A stretch of 64,000 nucleotides of DNA from Paractinoplanes tereljensis (GCF_016862435.1 NZ_BOMY01000002.1:186001-250000); one strand, 5' to 3'; numbered from the stretch's first letter, positions 26,844-35,344 are shown. Notes: generated by a model not told the origin, from the letters alone. Program-made: numbers and translations.

Positions 26844-29800
26844 GTGAATACGGCTTCCTCGCCGGCCCGGCTTGCCTGGCGGCGTCTTGTCCCCGTCGTT
26901 GTGGTGGCCCTGGTGGCCGCCTATCTCGCTGTCGCGCAGCTTGGTGCGCACGCTGCCGACACCCTGCTCTCGCAGGGCAAACCCACCACCGCCTCCTCGC
27001 AGGAGGGGGCCGACGTCGCGGCGGCCAACGCCACCGACGGCAACCCGGGCACCCGCTGGGCCAGTCAGTTCAGCGATCCGCAATGGATCCGGGTCGACCT
27101 GGGCGCCACCGCTGCGATCACCTCAGTGGTGCTGCAGTGGGAGAGCGCCTACGGCAAGGCCTACCAAATTCAGACCTCGCCCGACGGCAACGCCTGGACC
27201 AGCATCTACTCCACAACTACCGGTGTCGGCGGCACCGAGACGCTCACCGTCAGTGGCTCCGGGCGCTATGTCCGGCTCTACGGCACGGTGCGAGCCGGTG
27301 GCTACGGCTACTCGCTGTTCGAGTTCAAGGTCTACGGATCGGTTGGAGCTTCGGCGTGCGGGTCCACCAACGCCGCGCTCGGGCGGGCGGCTACCGCCTC
27401 CTCGCAGGAGGGTGCGGACGTCGCGGCGGCCAAGGCGGTCGACGGCGATGCCGGGTCGCGCTGGTCCAGCCAGTTCGCCGACCCGCAGTGGCTGCAGGTC
27501 GACCTCGGTGAGTCACGGGCGATCTGTCAGGTCGTGCTGCAGTGGGAGGGCGCCTACGGCAAGGCGTACCAGATCCAGACCTCGCCGGACGGCAATGCCT
27601 GGACCAGCATCTACTCCACGACCACCGGAGCCGGTGGCACCGAGACGCTCACCGTCAGTGGCTCCGGGCGATACATCCGCCTTTACGGAACGCAGCGGGG
27701 CAGCGGCTACGGCTACTCGCTGTACGAGTTCAAGGTGTTCGTCAGCGGGTCGGTGACCACGCCGACTACACCGACCACTCCGACCACGCCGGCGGACAAC
27801 TTCACGACGGTCTGGACGGACACCTTCGACGGTGCGGCCGGCACCTCGCCGGGCGCGGCCAACTGGCTGCTGCGCACGGGCACCTCCTATCCGGGCGGGG
27901 CCGCCAACTGGGGCACCGGTGAGGTCGAGACCGCGTCCGCCAGCACCGCCAACGTCTCCTTGGACGGCGCCGGGCGGCTGGCGATCAAGGCGATCCGGGA
28001 CGGGGCCGGCAACTGGACCTCGGGACGGATCGAGACTCAGCGGGCCGACTTCGAGCCGCTCGCGGGCACCCAGACGAAGTTCAGCGCGGTGCTCAAGCAG
28101 CCCGACGTGGCCGGCGCGCTCGGTTACTGGCCGGGGTTCCGGGCCACCGGTGCGGCCTACCGCGGCAACTACAACAACTGGCCGGGGGTCGGCGAGACCG
28201 ACATCATGACCGACGTCAACGGTCGCAGTCAGTTGTCGCAGACGCTGCACTGCGGCACCGCGCCGGACGGGCCGTGCGCGGAGTACAACGGGCGGGCCTC
28301 GGGGCTGGCCAGTTGCCTCGGCTGCCAGACCGGGTACCACGAGTACTCGCAGGTCATCGACCGGACCAAGACCGATGAGGAGATCCGGTTCTACCTGGAC
28401 GGGCGGCAGACCTGGGTGGTCCGCGAGTCGCAGGTGGGCGTGACGGCCTGGAACGCGGCCGTGCACCACGGGTTCTTCCTGCGCTTCGACCTGGCGATCG
28501 GTGGCTCGCTGCCGAACGCGATCGCCGGGCGCACCACGCCGACCGCGGACACCACCTCGGGTGGCGTGCTCAGCGTGGATTCGGTCACCGTGTCCCGGGC
28601 TACCGGGACGACCGCGCCGGCGATGACCGATCCGGCCACGCCGGGTGGGCCCAGCGTGGTGAAGGTGACCGGTACGCAGGGCAACTGGCAGCTTCAGGTC
28701 AACGGCGCCGGTTACCGGCTGAAGGGGCTGACCTACGGGCCGCCGCAGGCCGCCGCCGACGGGTACATGCGGGACCTGAAGAACATGGGTGTCAATACGA
28801 TCCGGATCTGGGGCGTGGACGACGCGAACACGCCGAGGTTACTCAACCGGGCCGCGCAGCAGGGCATCAAGGTGGTGGTCGGGCACTGGCTGAACCAGGG
28901 CGCCGACTACGTGAACGACACCGCCTATATGAACTCGGTGAAGACCGAGGTGGTGAACCGGGTCAATGCCCTGAAGAACAACCCGGGCGTGCTGATGTGG
29001 GATGTCGGCAACGAGGTCATCCTCACCATGCAGGATCACGGCCTGTCCGCCGCCGAGGTGGAGGCCCGGCGGGTGGGTTACGCGAAGTTCGTGAACCAGC
29101 TGGCGCAGGCTATCCACGCGGCCGACCCGAATCACCCGGTCACCTCGACCGACGCCTATACCGGTGCGTGGCCGTATTACAAGCAGTACGCGCCGGATCT
29201 GGACCTGCTCGCGGTCAACTCGTACGGCGCGATCGGCAACGTCTACAACGACTGGGTGGCCGGCGGTTACACCAAGCCGTACATCGTCACCGAGGGCGGC
29301 CCGGCCGGTGAATGGGAGGTTCCGAACGACGTCAACGGCGTGCCGACCGAGCCGACCGACGTGCAGAAACGGGACGGCTACGCCAACAGCGTCAGCACCA
29401 TCAACGCGCACCCGGGGGTGGCGCTCGGGGTCACCGAGTTCCACTACGGACTCGAGAACGACTTCGGCGGGGTGTGGCTGAACACCTTCACCGGTGGGTG
29501 GCGGCGGCTCGGCTACTACGCGCTCGCCTCCGCCTATGGTGGGCCGGCGCAGGCCAACACGCCGCCGGTGATCTCGTCGATGTCGGTGTCGAACCAGACC
29601 GCGGTGCCGGCCGGCGGCACGTTCACCGTGAACGTGGCGGCGAGCGATCCGCAGGGCGATCTGATCCGCTACAACCTGATGTACTCGGACAAGCACATCA
29701 GCGGCGGGACCGGGCTGACCAATGTCAGCTTCACCGACAACGGCAACGGCTCGTTCACCGCGAAGGCGCCGGAGAAGCTCGGCGTCTGGAAGGTCTACGT

Positions 29801-30272
29801 GTACGCGTTCGACGGTCAGGGCAACGTCGGCATCGAGCAGAAGTCGATCCGGGTGGTGCCGCCGACCATTCCGGGAACGAATCTGTCGAAGGGCCGGACC
29901 ACCACGGCGTCGACCTATCAGCCGACCGGCACGAACGGTCCGCAGCTGCCGTCGTACGCGACCGACGGTGACTACGGAACGCGCTGGGCGAGCGAATGGG
30001 TGGACACCGCGTGGGTGCAGGTCGACCTCGGTTCGGTGCAGTCGTTCAACCACGTGCAGCTCGCCTGGGAGACCGCCTACGCGACCGGCTATCAGGTGCA
30101 GACGTCGAACGACGGATCGAACTGGACCAACGTCTACAGCACCAGCAGCGGTGACGGCGGTTTCGACGACCTGAACATCAGCGGCTCCGGCCGCTACGTC
30201 CGGGTCAACGGGACCGGCCGGGCCACCGCCTACGGCTATTCGCTGTGGGAGTTCGGCGTCTACCGATCGTGA
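26844..30272 (+). CDS. Secreted multidomain glycosidase: two CBM32, GH16-like, GH-A barrel, Ig-like, CBM32
   Basis: 1142 aa from GTG 26844 (GGAG five bases upstream). Signal anchor/peptide with VPVVVVALVAAYLAVAQLGAHA. Two F5/8C (CBM32) modules at about 35-165 and 175-305, each with W-x-x-QFxDPQW and SLxEFKVxG. A GH16-like module spans about 315-590, with HHGFFLRFDLAIGG. Its catalytic segment is GETDIMTDVNG: Glu451 and Asp453 remain but the expected acid/base Glu is Thr456. A clan GH-A barrel spans about 600-905, with acid/base Glu724 in WDVGNEV and nucleophile Glu817 in IVTEGGP. An Ig/Fn3-like domain and a third CBM32 follow. It probably acts on a beta-1,3-glucan or related polymer; the barrel looks active, the GH16 part doubtful. 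Confidence 0.85.
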   Translation: MNTASSPARLAWRRLVPVVVVALVAAYLAVAQLGAHAADTLLSQGKPTTASSQEGADVAAANATDGNPGTRWASQFSDPQWIRVDLGATAAITSVVLQWESAYGKAYQIQTSPDGNAWTSIYSTTTGVGGTETLTVSGSGRYVRLYGTVRAGGYGYSLFEFKVYGSVGASACGSTNAALGRAATASSQEGADVAAAKAVDGDAGSRWSSQFADPQWLQVDLGESRAICQVVLQWEGAYGKAYQIQTSPDGNAWTSIYSTTTGAGGTETLTVSGSGRYIRLYGTQRGSGYGYSLYEFKVFVSGSVTTPTTPTTPTTPADNFTTVWTDTFDGAAGTSPGAANWLLRTGTSYPGGAANWGTGEVETASASTANVSLDGAGRLAIKAIRDGAGNWTSGRIETQRADFEPLAGTQTKFSAVLKQPDVAGALGYWPGFRATGAAYRGNYNNWPGVGETDIMTDVNGRSQLSQTLHCGTAPDGPCAEYNGRASGLASCLGCQTGYHEYSQVIDRTKTDEEIRFYLDGRQTWVVRESQVGVTAWNAAVHHGFFLRFDLAIGGSLPNAIAGRTTPTADTTSGGVLSVDSVTVSRATGTTAPAMTDPATPGGPSVVKVTGTQGNWQLQVNGAGYRLKGLTYGPPQAAADGYMRDLKNMGVNTIRIWGVDDANTPRLLNRAAQQGIKVVVGHWLNQGADYVNDTAYMNSVKTEVVNRVNALKNNPGVLMWDVGNEVILTMQDHGLSAAEVEARRVGYAKFVNQLAQAIHAADPNHPVTSTDAYTGAWPYYKQYAPDLDLLAVNSYGAIGNVYNDWVAGGYTKPYIVTEGGPAGEWEVPNDVNGVPTEPTDVQKRDGYANSVSTINAHPGVALGVTEFHYGLENDFGGVWLNTFTGGWRRLGYYALASAYGGPAQANTPPVISSMSVSNQTAVPAGGTFTVNVAASDPQGDLIRYNLMYSDKHISGGTGLTNVSFTDNGNGSFTAKAPEKLGVWKVYVYAFDGQGNVGIEQKSIRVVPPTIPGTNLSKGRTTTASTYQPTGTNGPQLPSYATDGDYGTRWASEWVDTAWVQVDLGSVQSFNHVQLAWETAYATGYQVQTSNDGSNWTNVYSTSSGDGGFDDLNISGSGRYVRVNGTGRATAYGYSLWEFGVYRS

Positions 30273-30290
30273 GGCGCTTATGGTTCATTG

Positions 30291-31070
30291 ATGCGCGTCA
30301 TGGTCTGGAACGTGTGGTGGCGGTTCGGTGACGACTGGCGTCGTCGCGAGGAAGGTATTGCCGCGACGGTAGAGGCATACCGGCCGGACGTGCTGGGTCT
30401 CGTCGAGTCCTGGTCGGGTGACGGCACCGACCAGGCTCAGCGTCTCGCGGCGCCGGCCGGCCTGCACTCGGCGTGGGAGCCGGCGACCGAGCCGGCCACC
30501 GACCACGCGGGGATCGGATTCGGACTCGGGCTGCTGAGTCGCTGGCCGATCCTCGCCACCCGGCGCTGTCACCTCCCGAACCAGCAGCGCGGCGGCCCTA
30601 CCCCCGCCGCGCTGCTAGCCACCCTCGACCACCCGCGCGGCCCGCTGCACGTGATCGTGGCCGGCACCGAGTGGGAGCAGCGGTTCGGCGCGGACCACCT
30701 GGCCCAGTGCCGGGCACTCGCCGCGCTGGCCACCGACATCGAACTCGACGGTCCGCTGCCCGTCCTCCTGCTGGCCGACCTGAACGCCGGCCCGGACCAG
30801 CCCGCGTTGCTGCCGCTGCTGGACGCGATGGTCGACACCTGGGCCGAGGCCGGCGCCGACCCGGCGGCGGTGACGCTGGACTCCGCACTCCCCTGCGCCC
30901 CGACCGACGCGCCCCAGCAGATCGACCGGCGGGTCGACCACGTCTTCGCCCGCCCCGGGCGGCCCGGCCTGGCGCTCTCGGTCCGTGGCGCGTTCCTGGC
31001 CGGGGATCGTCCGTTCGGCGGAGTCCACCCGTCCGATCATTACGCCGTCGGTGTCGACATGGAGCCTTAA
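30291..31070 (+). CDS. Endonuclease/exonuclease/phosphatase family protein
   Basis: 259 aa from ATG 30291 (MRVMVWNVWW). The EEP fold is seen in WNVWWRFG, LVESW (metal Glu region), PVLLLADLNAGPDQPALL (the D-x-N motif), RVDHVFARPG and the terminal catalytic VHPSDHYAVGVDM. There is no signal peptide, so it is cytoplasmic. The substrate may be a nucleic acid, phosphoinositide or nucleotide; sequence does not decide. It follows the glycosidase by 18 nt and may share its transcript. Confidence 0.85.
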   Translation: MRVMVWNVWWRFGDDWRRREEGIAATVEAYRPDVLGLVESWSGDGTDQAQRLAAPAGLHSAWEPATEPATDHAGIGFGLGLLSRWPILATRRCHLPNQQRGGPTPAALLATLDHPRGPLHVIVAGTEWEQRFGADHLAQCRALAALATDIELDGPLPVLLLADLNAGPDQPALLPLLDAMVDTWAEAGADPAAVTLDSALPCAPTDAPQQIDRRVDHVFARPGRPGLALSVRGAFLAGDRPFGGVHPSDHYAVGVDMEP

Positions 31071-31136
31071 GACGGCGGGGGCTCGGACGATCTGAGCTGG
31101 CGACCAAAATCACCAGCTACCAAAGGGGCCACACCG

Positions 31137-31400
31137 ATGAGTGTCAGCGCGATCGCATCCGCCGGAACCAGCAGTGCCGAGACCGAGCTCAAGAAGTACC
31201 AGGACAAGCTGGCCGCCGATCTGGCCGCCAAGGCCGCGATGAAGGCCGCCGAGACGAGCCGCACGCAGGACCACGAGCAGGTCATCACCCAGGACCGCGC
31301 GGCGGTCGCCAAGGCTCAGCAGGACGTGCAGCGCGAGCAGGAGAAGACCCGCACCGCGAGCACCACGGGTTACCAGAGCAAGATCGACGTCACGGTCTGA
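31137..31400 (+). CDS. Small coiled-coil protein, unknown
   Basis: 87 aa with a good ribosome site (AAAGGGG) before ATG 31137. Almost the whole chain is charged heptad-like helix (ELKKYQDKLAADLAAKAAMK, AAVAKAQQDVQREQEKTR) with a short unstructured tail GYQSKIDVTV. No cysteine, signal or known domain. Short proteins of this type occur in several actinoplanete genomes, but I know no function. Confidence 0.7.
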   Translation: MSVSAIASAGTSSAETELKKYQDKLAADLAAKAAMKAAETSRTQDHEQVITQDRAAVAKAQQDVQREQEKTRTASTTGYQSKIDVTV

Positions 31401-31406
31401 CTCGGG

Positions 31407-31429
31407 TGCGCCTCGCGGCGCGAGGCGCA
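31407..31429. terminator. Bidirectional stem-loop
   Basis: TGCGCCTCG (31407-31415) pairs with CGAGGCGCA (31421-31429), loop of 5, between convergent stops at 31400 and 31446. Confidence 0.65.
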
Positions 31430-31445
31430 TCCGGGGTGGTTCAGC

Positions 31446-31760
31446 TCAGTGGAAGACCTTCAGGCCGACGACGCCGGCAACGATCATCACAAGACAGATG
31501 ACGCGTACGACGGTGGCCGGCTCGCCGAGCGCGACCATGCCGACCACCGCGGTGCCGACCGCGCCGATCCCGACCCACACCGCATAACCGGTGCCGATCG
31601 GGATGGTGCGCAGCGCGTAACCGAGGCCGATCATGCTGAGCGCCAGCGCGACCAGGAAGACCACGGTCGGGGCGACACGGCTGAAACCGGAGCTGCGATC
31701 GAGCGCGATCGCCCAGACGGTCTCCAACACCCCGGAAACGACCAGAACTGCCCATGCCAT
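31446..31760 (-). CDS. gdx: Guanidinium exporter, SMR family
   Basis: 104 aa, four transmembrane helices. The essential Glu13 lies in GVLETVWAIALDRSSGFSR, the signature of the SugE/Gdx branch of small multidrug resistance proteins, with GTGYAVWVGIGAVGTAVVG in helix 3. Gdx proteins are antiparallel dimers exchanging guanidinium for protons. The assignment to guanidinium rather than drug export rests on the guanidine-III riboswitch directly upstream. Confidence 0.92.
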   Translation of the reverse strand: MAWAVLVVSGVLETVWAIALDRSSGFSRVAPTVVFLVALALSMIGLGYALRTIPIGTGYAVWVGIGAVGTAVVGMVALGEPATVVRVICLVMIVAGVVGLKVFH

Positions 31761-31777
31761 GACGAGTCACCTCTTGC

Positions 31778-31820
31778 GCGGTCGTCTTGTCATGGCCGGG
31801 TACGACACGCCTCGTCCGGG
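31778..31820 (-). promoter_or_regulatory. Guanidine-III (ykkC-III) riboswitch
   Basis: Reading leftwards: CCGGACGAGG (31819-31810), then GUCGU, ACCCGGCC, a short GACAAG and ACGAC-CGCGC, ending about 18 nt before the exporter start. These are the conserved blocks of the guanidine-III aptamer: the CCGG/ACCCGG pairing forms the pseudoknot and GUCGU/ACGAC the P2 helix. AAGAGGTGA follows as ribosome site, so guanidine binding would expose translation of gdx. Confidence 0.9.
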
Positions 31821-31889
31821 ATGCCGCTCACGCAGCGTCTCCGGCAAGGCTAGCAAATCTCGCGCCACAGCTTCCAAAAACTGTTATCC

Positions 31890-31903
31890 GGAGAGCGCTT
31901 CAT
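31890..31903. promoter_or_regulatory. Weak LacI-operator-like site
   Basis: GGAGAGCGCTTCAT matches 11 of 14 bases of the regulon operator; only the left half is intact. It lies about 90 bp upstream of the DUF305-like lipoprotein gene. Possibly a relic or a weak site. Confidence 0.3.
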
Positions 31904-31990
31904 CGAATCCGGTTAATTGTTACGGGAGTGTTGCCATCCATCAATATCGAATCATTGACATAGGTAGCACTAAAAGCCAGAATCACGGGC

Positions 31991-32551
31991 GTGAAAGCAA
32001 TGGCTCGGGTCCTGCTCGCCGGCACGCTCCTGCTGACCGGGTGCACGAACTCGGCGGCCGGCCCGGCCGCTCCCGCGGCCGCGACCACAACCAGTCAGTT
32101 CGGCGGCACCGACCTCGCCTGGCTCGAGATCAACATCGCCATGGACGAGGAAATCCTCCCGTTGCTCGCGCTGGTTCCCAGCCGGAGCGGCAGCCCCGAG
32201 GTGCAGGCCCTGGCCCTGCAGGTGCAGGCCTTCACCACCGCCGAGCTGAGCTCGCTGCGCGAGTTGCACAACCAGGCCGGCCTGCCCGCGGAGAACCCGC
32301 ACAAGGGCATGCCGATGCCCGGCATGGTCACTCCCGAGAAGGTGACCGAGGCCTCGGCGCTGTCCGGCAAGGACTTCGACACCCTGGTGGTAACGGCGAT
32401 CGAGGAGCATCTCGACCAGAGCCAGGATTTAGCCGGCAGCGAGGACAAATCGGGGGTCGAACCGCAGACCCGGGCCCTCGCCATGCAAATCATCCGCACC
32501 CGGACCGCGGCGATGAACACGCTTGACGCGGCCTCGAAAGGCATTTCCTGA
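31991..32551 (+). CDS. DUF305-like lipoprotein lacking the usual histidines
   Basis: 186 aa from GTG 31991 (or ATG 32000). Lipobox LLLTGCTN (Cys17), then a small-residue linker and a helical domain. The fold resembles DUF305 (ferritin-like, periplasmic in Gram-negatives): AWLEINIAMDEEILPLLALV, ALALQVQAFTTAELSSLREL, HKGMPMPGM and VTAIEEHLDQSQDLA. Typical DUF305 proteins have MIxHHxxA at the first helix; here that reads NIAMDEE, and only scattered His/Met remain. The GMPMPGM segment could bind copper. Probably a divergent paralogue. Confidence 0.7.
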   Translation: MKAMARVLLAGTLLLTGCTNSAAGPAAPAAATTTSQFGGTDLAWLEINIAMDEEILPLLALVPSRSGSPEVQALALQVQAFTTAELSSLRELHNQAGLPAENPHKGMPMPGMVTPEKVTEASALSGKDFDTLVVTAIEEHLDQSQDLAGSEDKSGVEPQTRALAMQIIRTRTAAMNTLDAASKGIS

Positions 32552-32564
32552 ATCAATTCCGAAA

Positions 32565-32593
32565 ATGGGGCGCCGGTATTCCCGGCGCCCCAT
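32565..32593. terminator. Bidirectional terminator, 12-bp stem
   Basis: ATGGGGCGCCGG (32565-32576) pairs with CCGGCGCCCCAT (32582-32593), 5-nt loop, between convergent stops at 32551 and 32603; TTCTTC follows on the plus strand and TTTTCGG on the minus strand. Confidence 0.8.
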
Positions 32594-32602
32594 TCTTCGC
32601 GG

Positions 32603-34021
32603 TTACGGAAGTACGTAGTTCTCGTTGAGGGCGGCGCCGCGGTCCGGCTTGTAGAGGTCGAAGCCACGCGGGTCGCACTGCAGGCCACCGTTGATGCAGT
32701 GGCTGGTGAGGGCGGCCAGGGTCGGCGCGTCCCAGGCGTTGTAGACGTCGTAGTGGAAGCTGTAGCCGCGTCCGCTGGAGAAATGGACGTTGCTCATGTT
32801 CCCGCTGACTGGCCACGCCATCTTGAATTCGATCATCGGAACGGCGACCGGGTGGTCGTTGGGGCAGACGCCGAGCACCGGGTACGCCATGTGACTCTTG
32901 TGATCCGGCGTGTCCAGGTGCAGGCCGTCCCAGCAACTCGGCGCCTGGTAGCGCGCGTTCAGCTGAGTGCCGGCCGGACAGTTCGCGGGAATGTCCCAGT
33001 TGAACGAGCTGTCCCCGCATTCGAATCCTTCGACCGCTCCCGGGCTGTTCCGGAAATCGTCGATGGTCGCCGTCGGGCTGCCCACGACATAGCGCAGGCC
33101 GGCCGGGAACGGCCGCACGCTGCGGTAGTCGATGACCCCGCTCTTGTAATAGATGACCTGCCGGCCGACCGGCTGCACCGCGGCGGTGCCGTTGAGCAGC
33201 GTCGGCATCCAGTAACCGGTCTTGTCGCCGGGCGTGATGCAGGCGGTGCCACCGGACTGGAGGCTGGCCAGCGTGGTGGCCGCGTTGGTGGTGGTGTTGC
33301 CCATGAACGTGTGCGAGTGCGAGGCACCCGGCAGGTTCGGGAAGACGATCGGGTCGTCGTTCAGGTTGGTGCGGCTCACCGAGCAGTTGGCCTGGAACTC
33401 GTGGTGCGTGGTGGGCGGGTTGGTGTTCGGCGGGGTGGCGGTCGACGGGATCACACCGGTGACCGGCGGGTTGGCCATCACGTAACCGGGACCGTCCGAG
33501 GCCGGTGGGTTGGCCAGCGTGCCGTAGACCTTGAACTCGAACAGCGAGTAGCCGTACCCGGTGCCGCGTTGCGTTCCGTAGACGCGCACGTAGCGCCCGG
33601 AGCCACTCACGGTGAGCGTCTCGGTGCCTCCGGCACCATTGCTCTTCGAGAAGATGGTGGTCCAGGCATTGCCGTCGGCCGAGGTCTGGATCTGGTACGC
33701 CGAGGCGTACGCGGTTTCCCACTGCAGTTGTACGGAACTGATGGTGGCCGTGCCGCCGAGGTCGACGCGCAGCCACTGGGGATCGCTCCAGGCACTGCCC
33801 CAGCGGGTGGTGGCGTTGCCGTCGACGGCCGCGGCGGCCGGGGCCCCGCCGTTCTCGGTGGACGAGGCGAGCGCCGGCCGGCCCTGCGAGAGCAGGGTGT
33901 CGGCGGCGTGCGCCGAGTTCATGCCCACGATGGTGAGGGCGCCGGCCAGCAGGGTGGCCGCCAGGGGTGCGACCACCCGCCGCAGCCGGCGGCGATGGCG
34001 TTGTTCGGATGGAGTCTTCAC
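32603..34021 (-). CDS. Secreted CBM32-DUF1996 protein
   Basis: 472 aa. Signal peptide with LAATLLAGALTIVGMNSAHA. One F5/8C (CBM32) module at about 40-175 (AVDGNATTRWGSAWSDPQW, YSLFEFKVYG), closely like those of the large glycosidase. DUF1996 covers about 200-472 with HHEFQANC, HSHTFMGN and several conserved His/Cys. DUF1996 proteins are common in fungi and saprophytic actinomycetes and are suspected to act on polysaccharides, but no activity is established. It is under the same promoter and operator type as the glycosidase, hence one regulon. Confidence 0.85.
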   Translation of the reverse strand: MKTPSEQRHRRRLRRVVAPLAATLLAGALTIVGMNSAHAADTLLSQGRPALASSTENGGAPAAAAVDGNATTRWGSAWSDPQWLRVDLGGTATISSVQLQWETAYASAYQIQTSADGNAWTTIFSKSNGAGGTETLTVSGSGRYVRVYGTQRGTGYGYSLFEFKVYGTLANPPASDGPGYVMANPPVTGVIPSTATPPNTNPPTTHHEFQANCSVSRTNLNDDPIVFPNLPGASHSHTFMGNTTTNAATTLASLQSGGTACITPGDKTGYWMPTLLNGTAAVQPVGRQVIYYKSGVIDYRSVRPFPAGLRYVVGSPTATIDDFRNSPGAVEGFECGDSSFNWDIPANCPAGTQLNARYQAPSCWDGLHLDTPDHKSHMAYPVLGVCPNDHPVAVPMIEFKMAWPVSGNMSNVHFSSGRGYSFHYDVYNAWDAPTLAALTSHCINGGLQCDPRGFDLYKPDRGAALNENYVLP

Positions 34022-34078
34022 TCGGATCTCCAGGGGATAGACGAGTACGCCCGGCGCGGGGAACGCCGGATGGCCTTT

Positions 34079-34092
34079 GGAGAGCGCTTTCC
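34079..34092. promoter_or_regulatory. LacI-type operator in front of DUF1996 gene
   Basis: GGAGAGCGCTTTCC on the plus strand, 3 nt downstream of the -10 element and 57 nt from the start codon, almost the same geometry as at the glycosidase gene. Confidence 0.75.
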
Positions 34093-34095
34093 GAA

Positions 34096-34124
34096 GTGTT
34101 ACGCCCAGATGTCACGTCCGTCAA
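34096..34124 (-). promoter_or_regulatory. Promoter of the CBM32-DUF1996 gene
   Basis: On the minus strand TTGACG (34124-34119), 17-nt spacer, TAACAC (34101-34096). It matches the glycosidase promoter in both hexamers except one base. Confidence 0.65.
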
Positions 34125-34261
34125 TGCGTCCCGGTTCCGGAACCGTCGCCGCACGCGAGAGTCGCGCTGCGGCCCTGCGCCGCAGGTAGCTCGCGCCGGG
34201 TAGGCGGGGACGGGGTGGATTTGGCGGGTGGCCGTCGCCTCGTACCGTCAAAAGGGTTTTC

Positions 34262-34275
34262 GGAGAGCGCTCTCC
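34262..34275. promoter_or_regulatory. Perfect LacI-type operator of the regulator gene
   Basis: GGAGAGCGCTCTCC, a perfect 14-bp palindrome, lies just upstream of the TATAAC (34284-34289) -10 element of the lacI-type gene, so the regulator should repress itself. Confidence 0.75.
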
Positions 34276-34283
34276 TTGTGTGC

Positions 34284-34289
34284 TATAAC
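34284..34289 (+). promoter_or_regulatory. -10 element giving a leaderless transcript
   Basis: TATAAC ends 7 nt before the ATG at 34297, so transcription should begin at or next to the start codon. No ribosome-binding sequence exists (TTTTTT precedes the ATG). No good -35 hexamer is visible. Confidence 0.55.
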
Positions 34290-34296
34290 CTTTTTT

Positions 34297-35343
34297 ATGC
34301 AACGGGTTCCGGTCGGAGAGAGGCTCCCGACGCTCGAGGATGTCGCGCGGGTGGCCGGTGTTTCGCGGGCGACCGTGTCCCGGGTGATCAATGGGATTCG
34401 CAACGTTGATCCGCAGCTGCACGAGATGGTGTGGGATGCGGTGGGCCGGACCGGTTATGTGCCGAATCGGATGGCTCGGTCGCTGGTTACCCGGCGCACC
34501 GGCACGGTCGCACTCGTGGTGTCCGACTCCGAAGCGCATGATGACGATCCGTTCATGAGCCGGTTCTTCGCCGATCCCTACTTCGGGCGCGTCGTGGGCG
34601 GGCTGATGAGCGTGTTGCGGCAGGCCGGCGTGCAGCTGGCCCTGCAGATCGTCGGCAGCGACGACGGACGCCAGCGACTGGTCGGCGACCTGCGCAACGG
34701 GCAGGCCGACGGAGTGATCGTGCTGTCGTTACCGGCCGTCGATGCCCTTCCGCGCATGCTCACCGAGGGTGGCGTGCCGGCCGTGCTGATCGGGCGGCCG
34801 GCCGAACCGGTGCCGATCAACTACGTCGATCTGGCCAACGAAACCGGGGCCACGCTCGCCGCCGAACACCTGCTGGGGCGCGGCTGCAAACGGATCGGAA
34901 TGATCTCCGGACCGGCCGACGTGCCGGCCAGCCATGACCGCATCTCCGGATTCCGGCGGGCGACCGCCAAGCACGGGCACGGCTGGGTGCCGATCGTGGC
35001 CGGAAATTTCACCCAGGAGAGCGGCGAGGCGGCGATGCGTTCGCTGCTGGCCGAGAGCCCCGACCTGGACGGCGTTTTCGTGGCCAACGACCTGATGGCG
35101 GTGGGTGCGCTGGTCGCCCTGCGCGACGCCGGCCGGCGGGTGCCGGACGACGTCGCGATCGTGGGTTTCGACGACAGCAGCGCCGCTCTCTCGGCGGCGC
35201 CGCCGCTGACCACCGTGCGTCATCCCCTGGAGGACATGGCCGCCGAGGCGGCCCGGCTGCTGCTGGCCCGGATCGAAGATCCGCAGATGCGGCCGTCGTC
35301 GGTGATCTACGAACCGACGCTGGTGCTGCGCCGATCGGCCTGA
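34297..35343 (+). CDS. LacI family transcriptional regulator
   Basis: 348 aa from ATG 34297. The helix-turn-helix and hinge are complete: LEDVARVAGVSRATVSRVIN and YVPNRMARSLVTRRT. The periplasmic-binding-like ligand domain follows, with VIVLSLPAVDALPRML, DGVFVANDLMAVGAL and VPDDVAIVGFDDS. It probably senses an oligosaccharide released by the regulon enzymes. Its likely operator consensus GGAGAGCGCTyTCC occurs next to its own gene and to both secreted polysaccharide genes. This resembles CebR/BglR-type sites centred on GAGCGCTC. Confidence 0.93.
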   Translation: MQRVPVGERLPTLEDVARVAGVSRATVSRVINGIRNVDPQLHEMVWDAVGRTGYVPNRMARSLVTRRTGTVALVVSDSEAHDDDPFMSRFFADPYFGRVVGGLMSVLRQAGVQLALQIVGSDDGRQRLVGDLRNGQADGVIVLSLPAVDALPRMLTEGGVPAVLIGRPAEPVPINYVDLANETGATLAAEHLLGRGCKRIGMISGPADVPASHDRISGFRRATAKHGHGWVPIVAGNFTQESGEAAMRSLLAESPDLDGVFVANDLMAVGALVALRDAGRRVPDDVAIVGFDDSSAALSAAPPLTTVRHPLEDMAAEAARLLLARIEDPQMRPSSVIYEPTLVLRRSA

Positions 35344-35344
35344 C

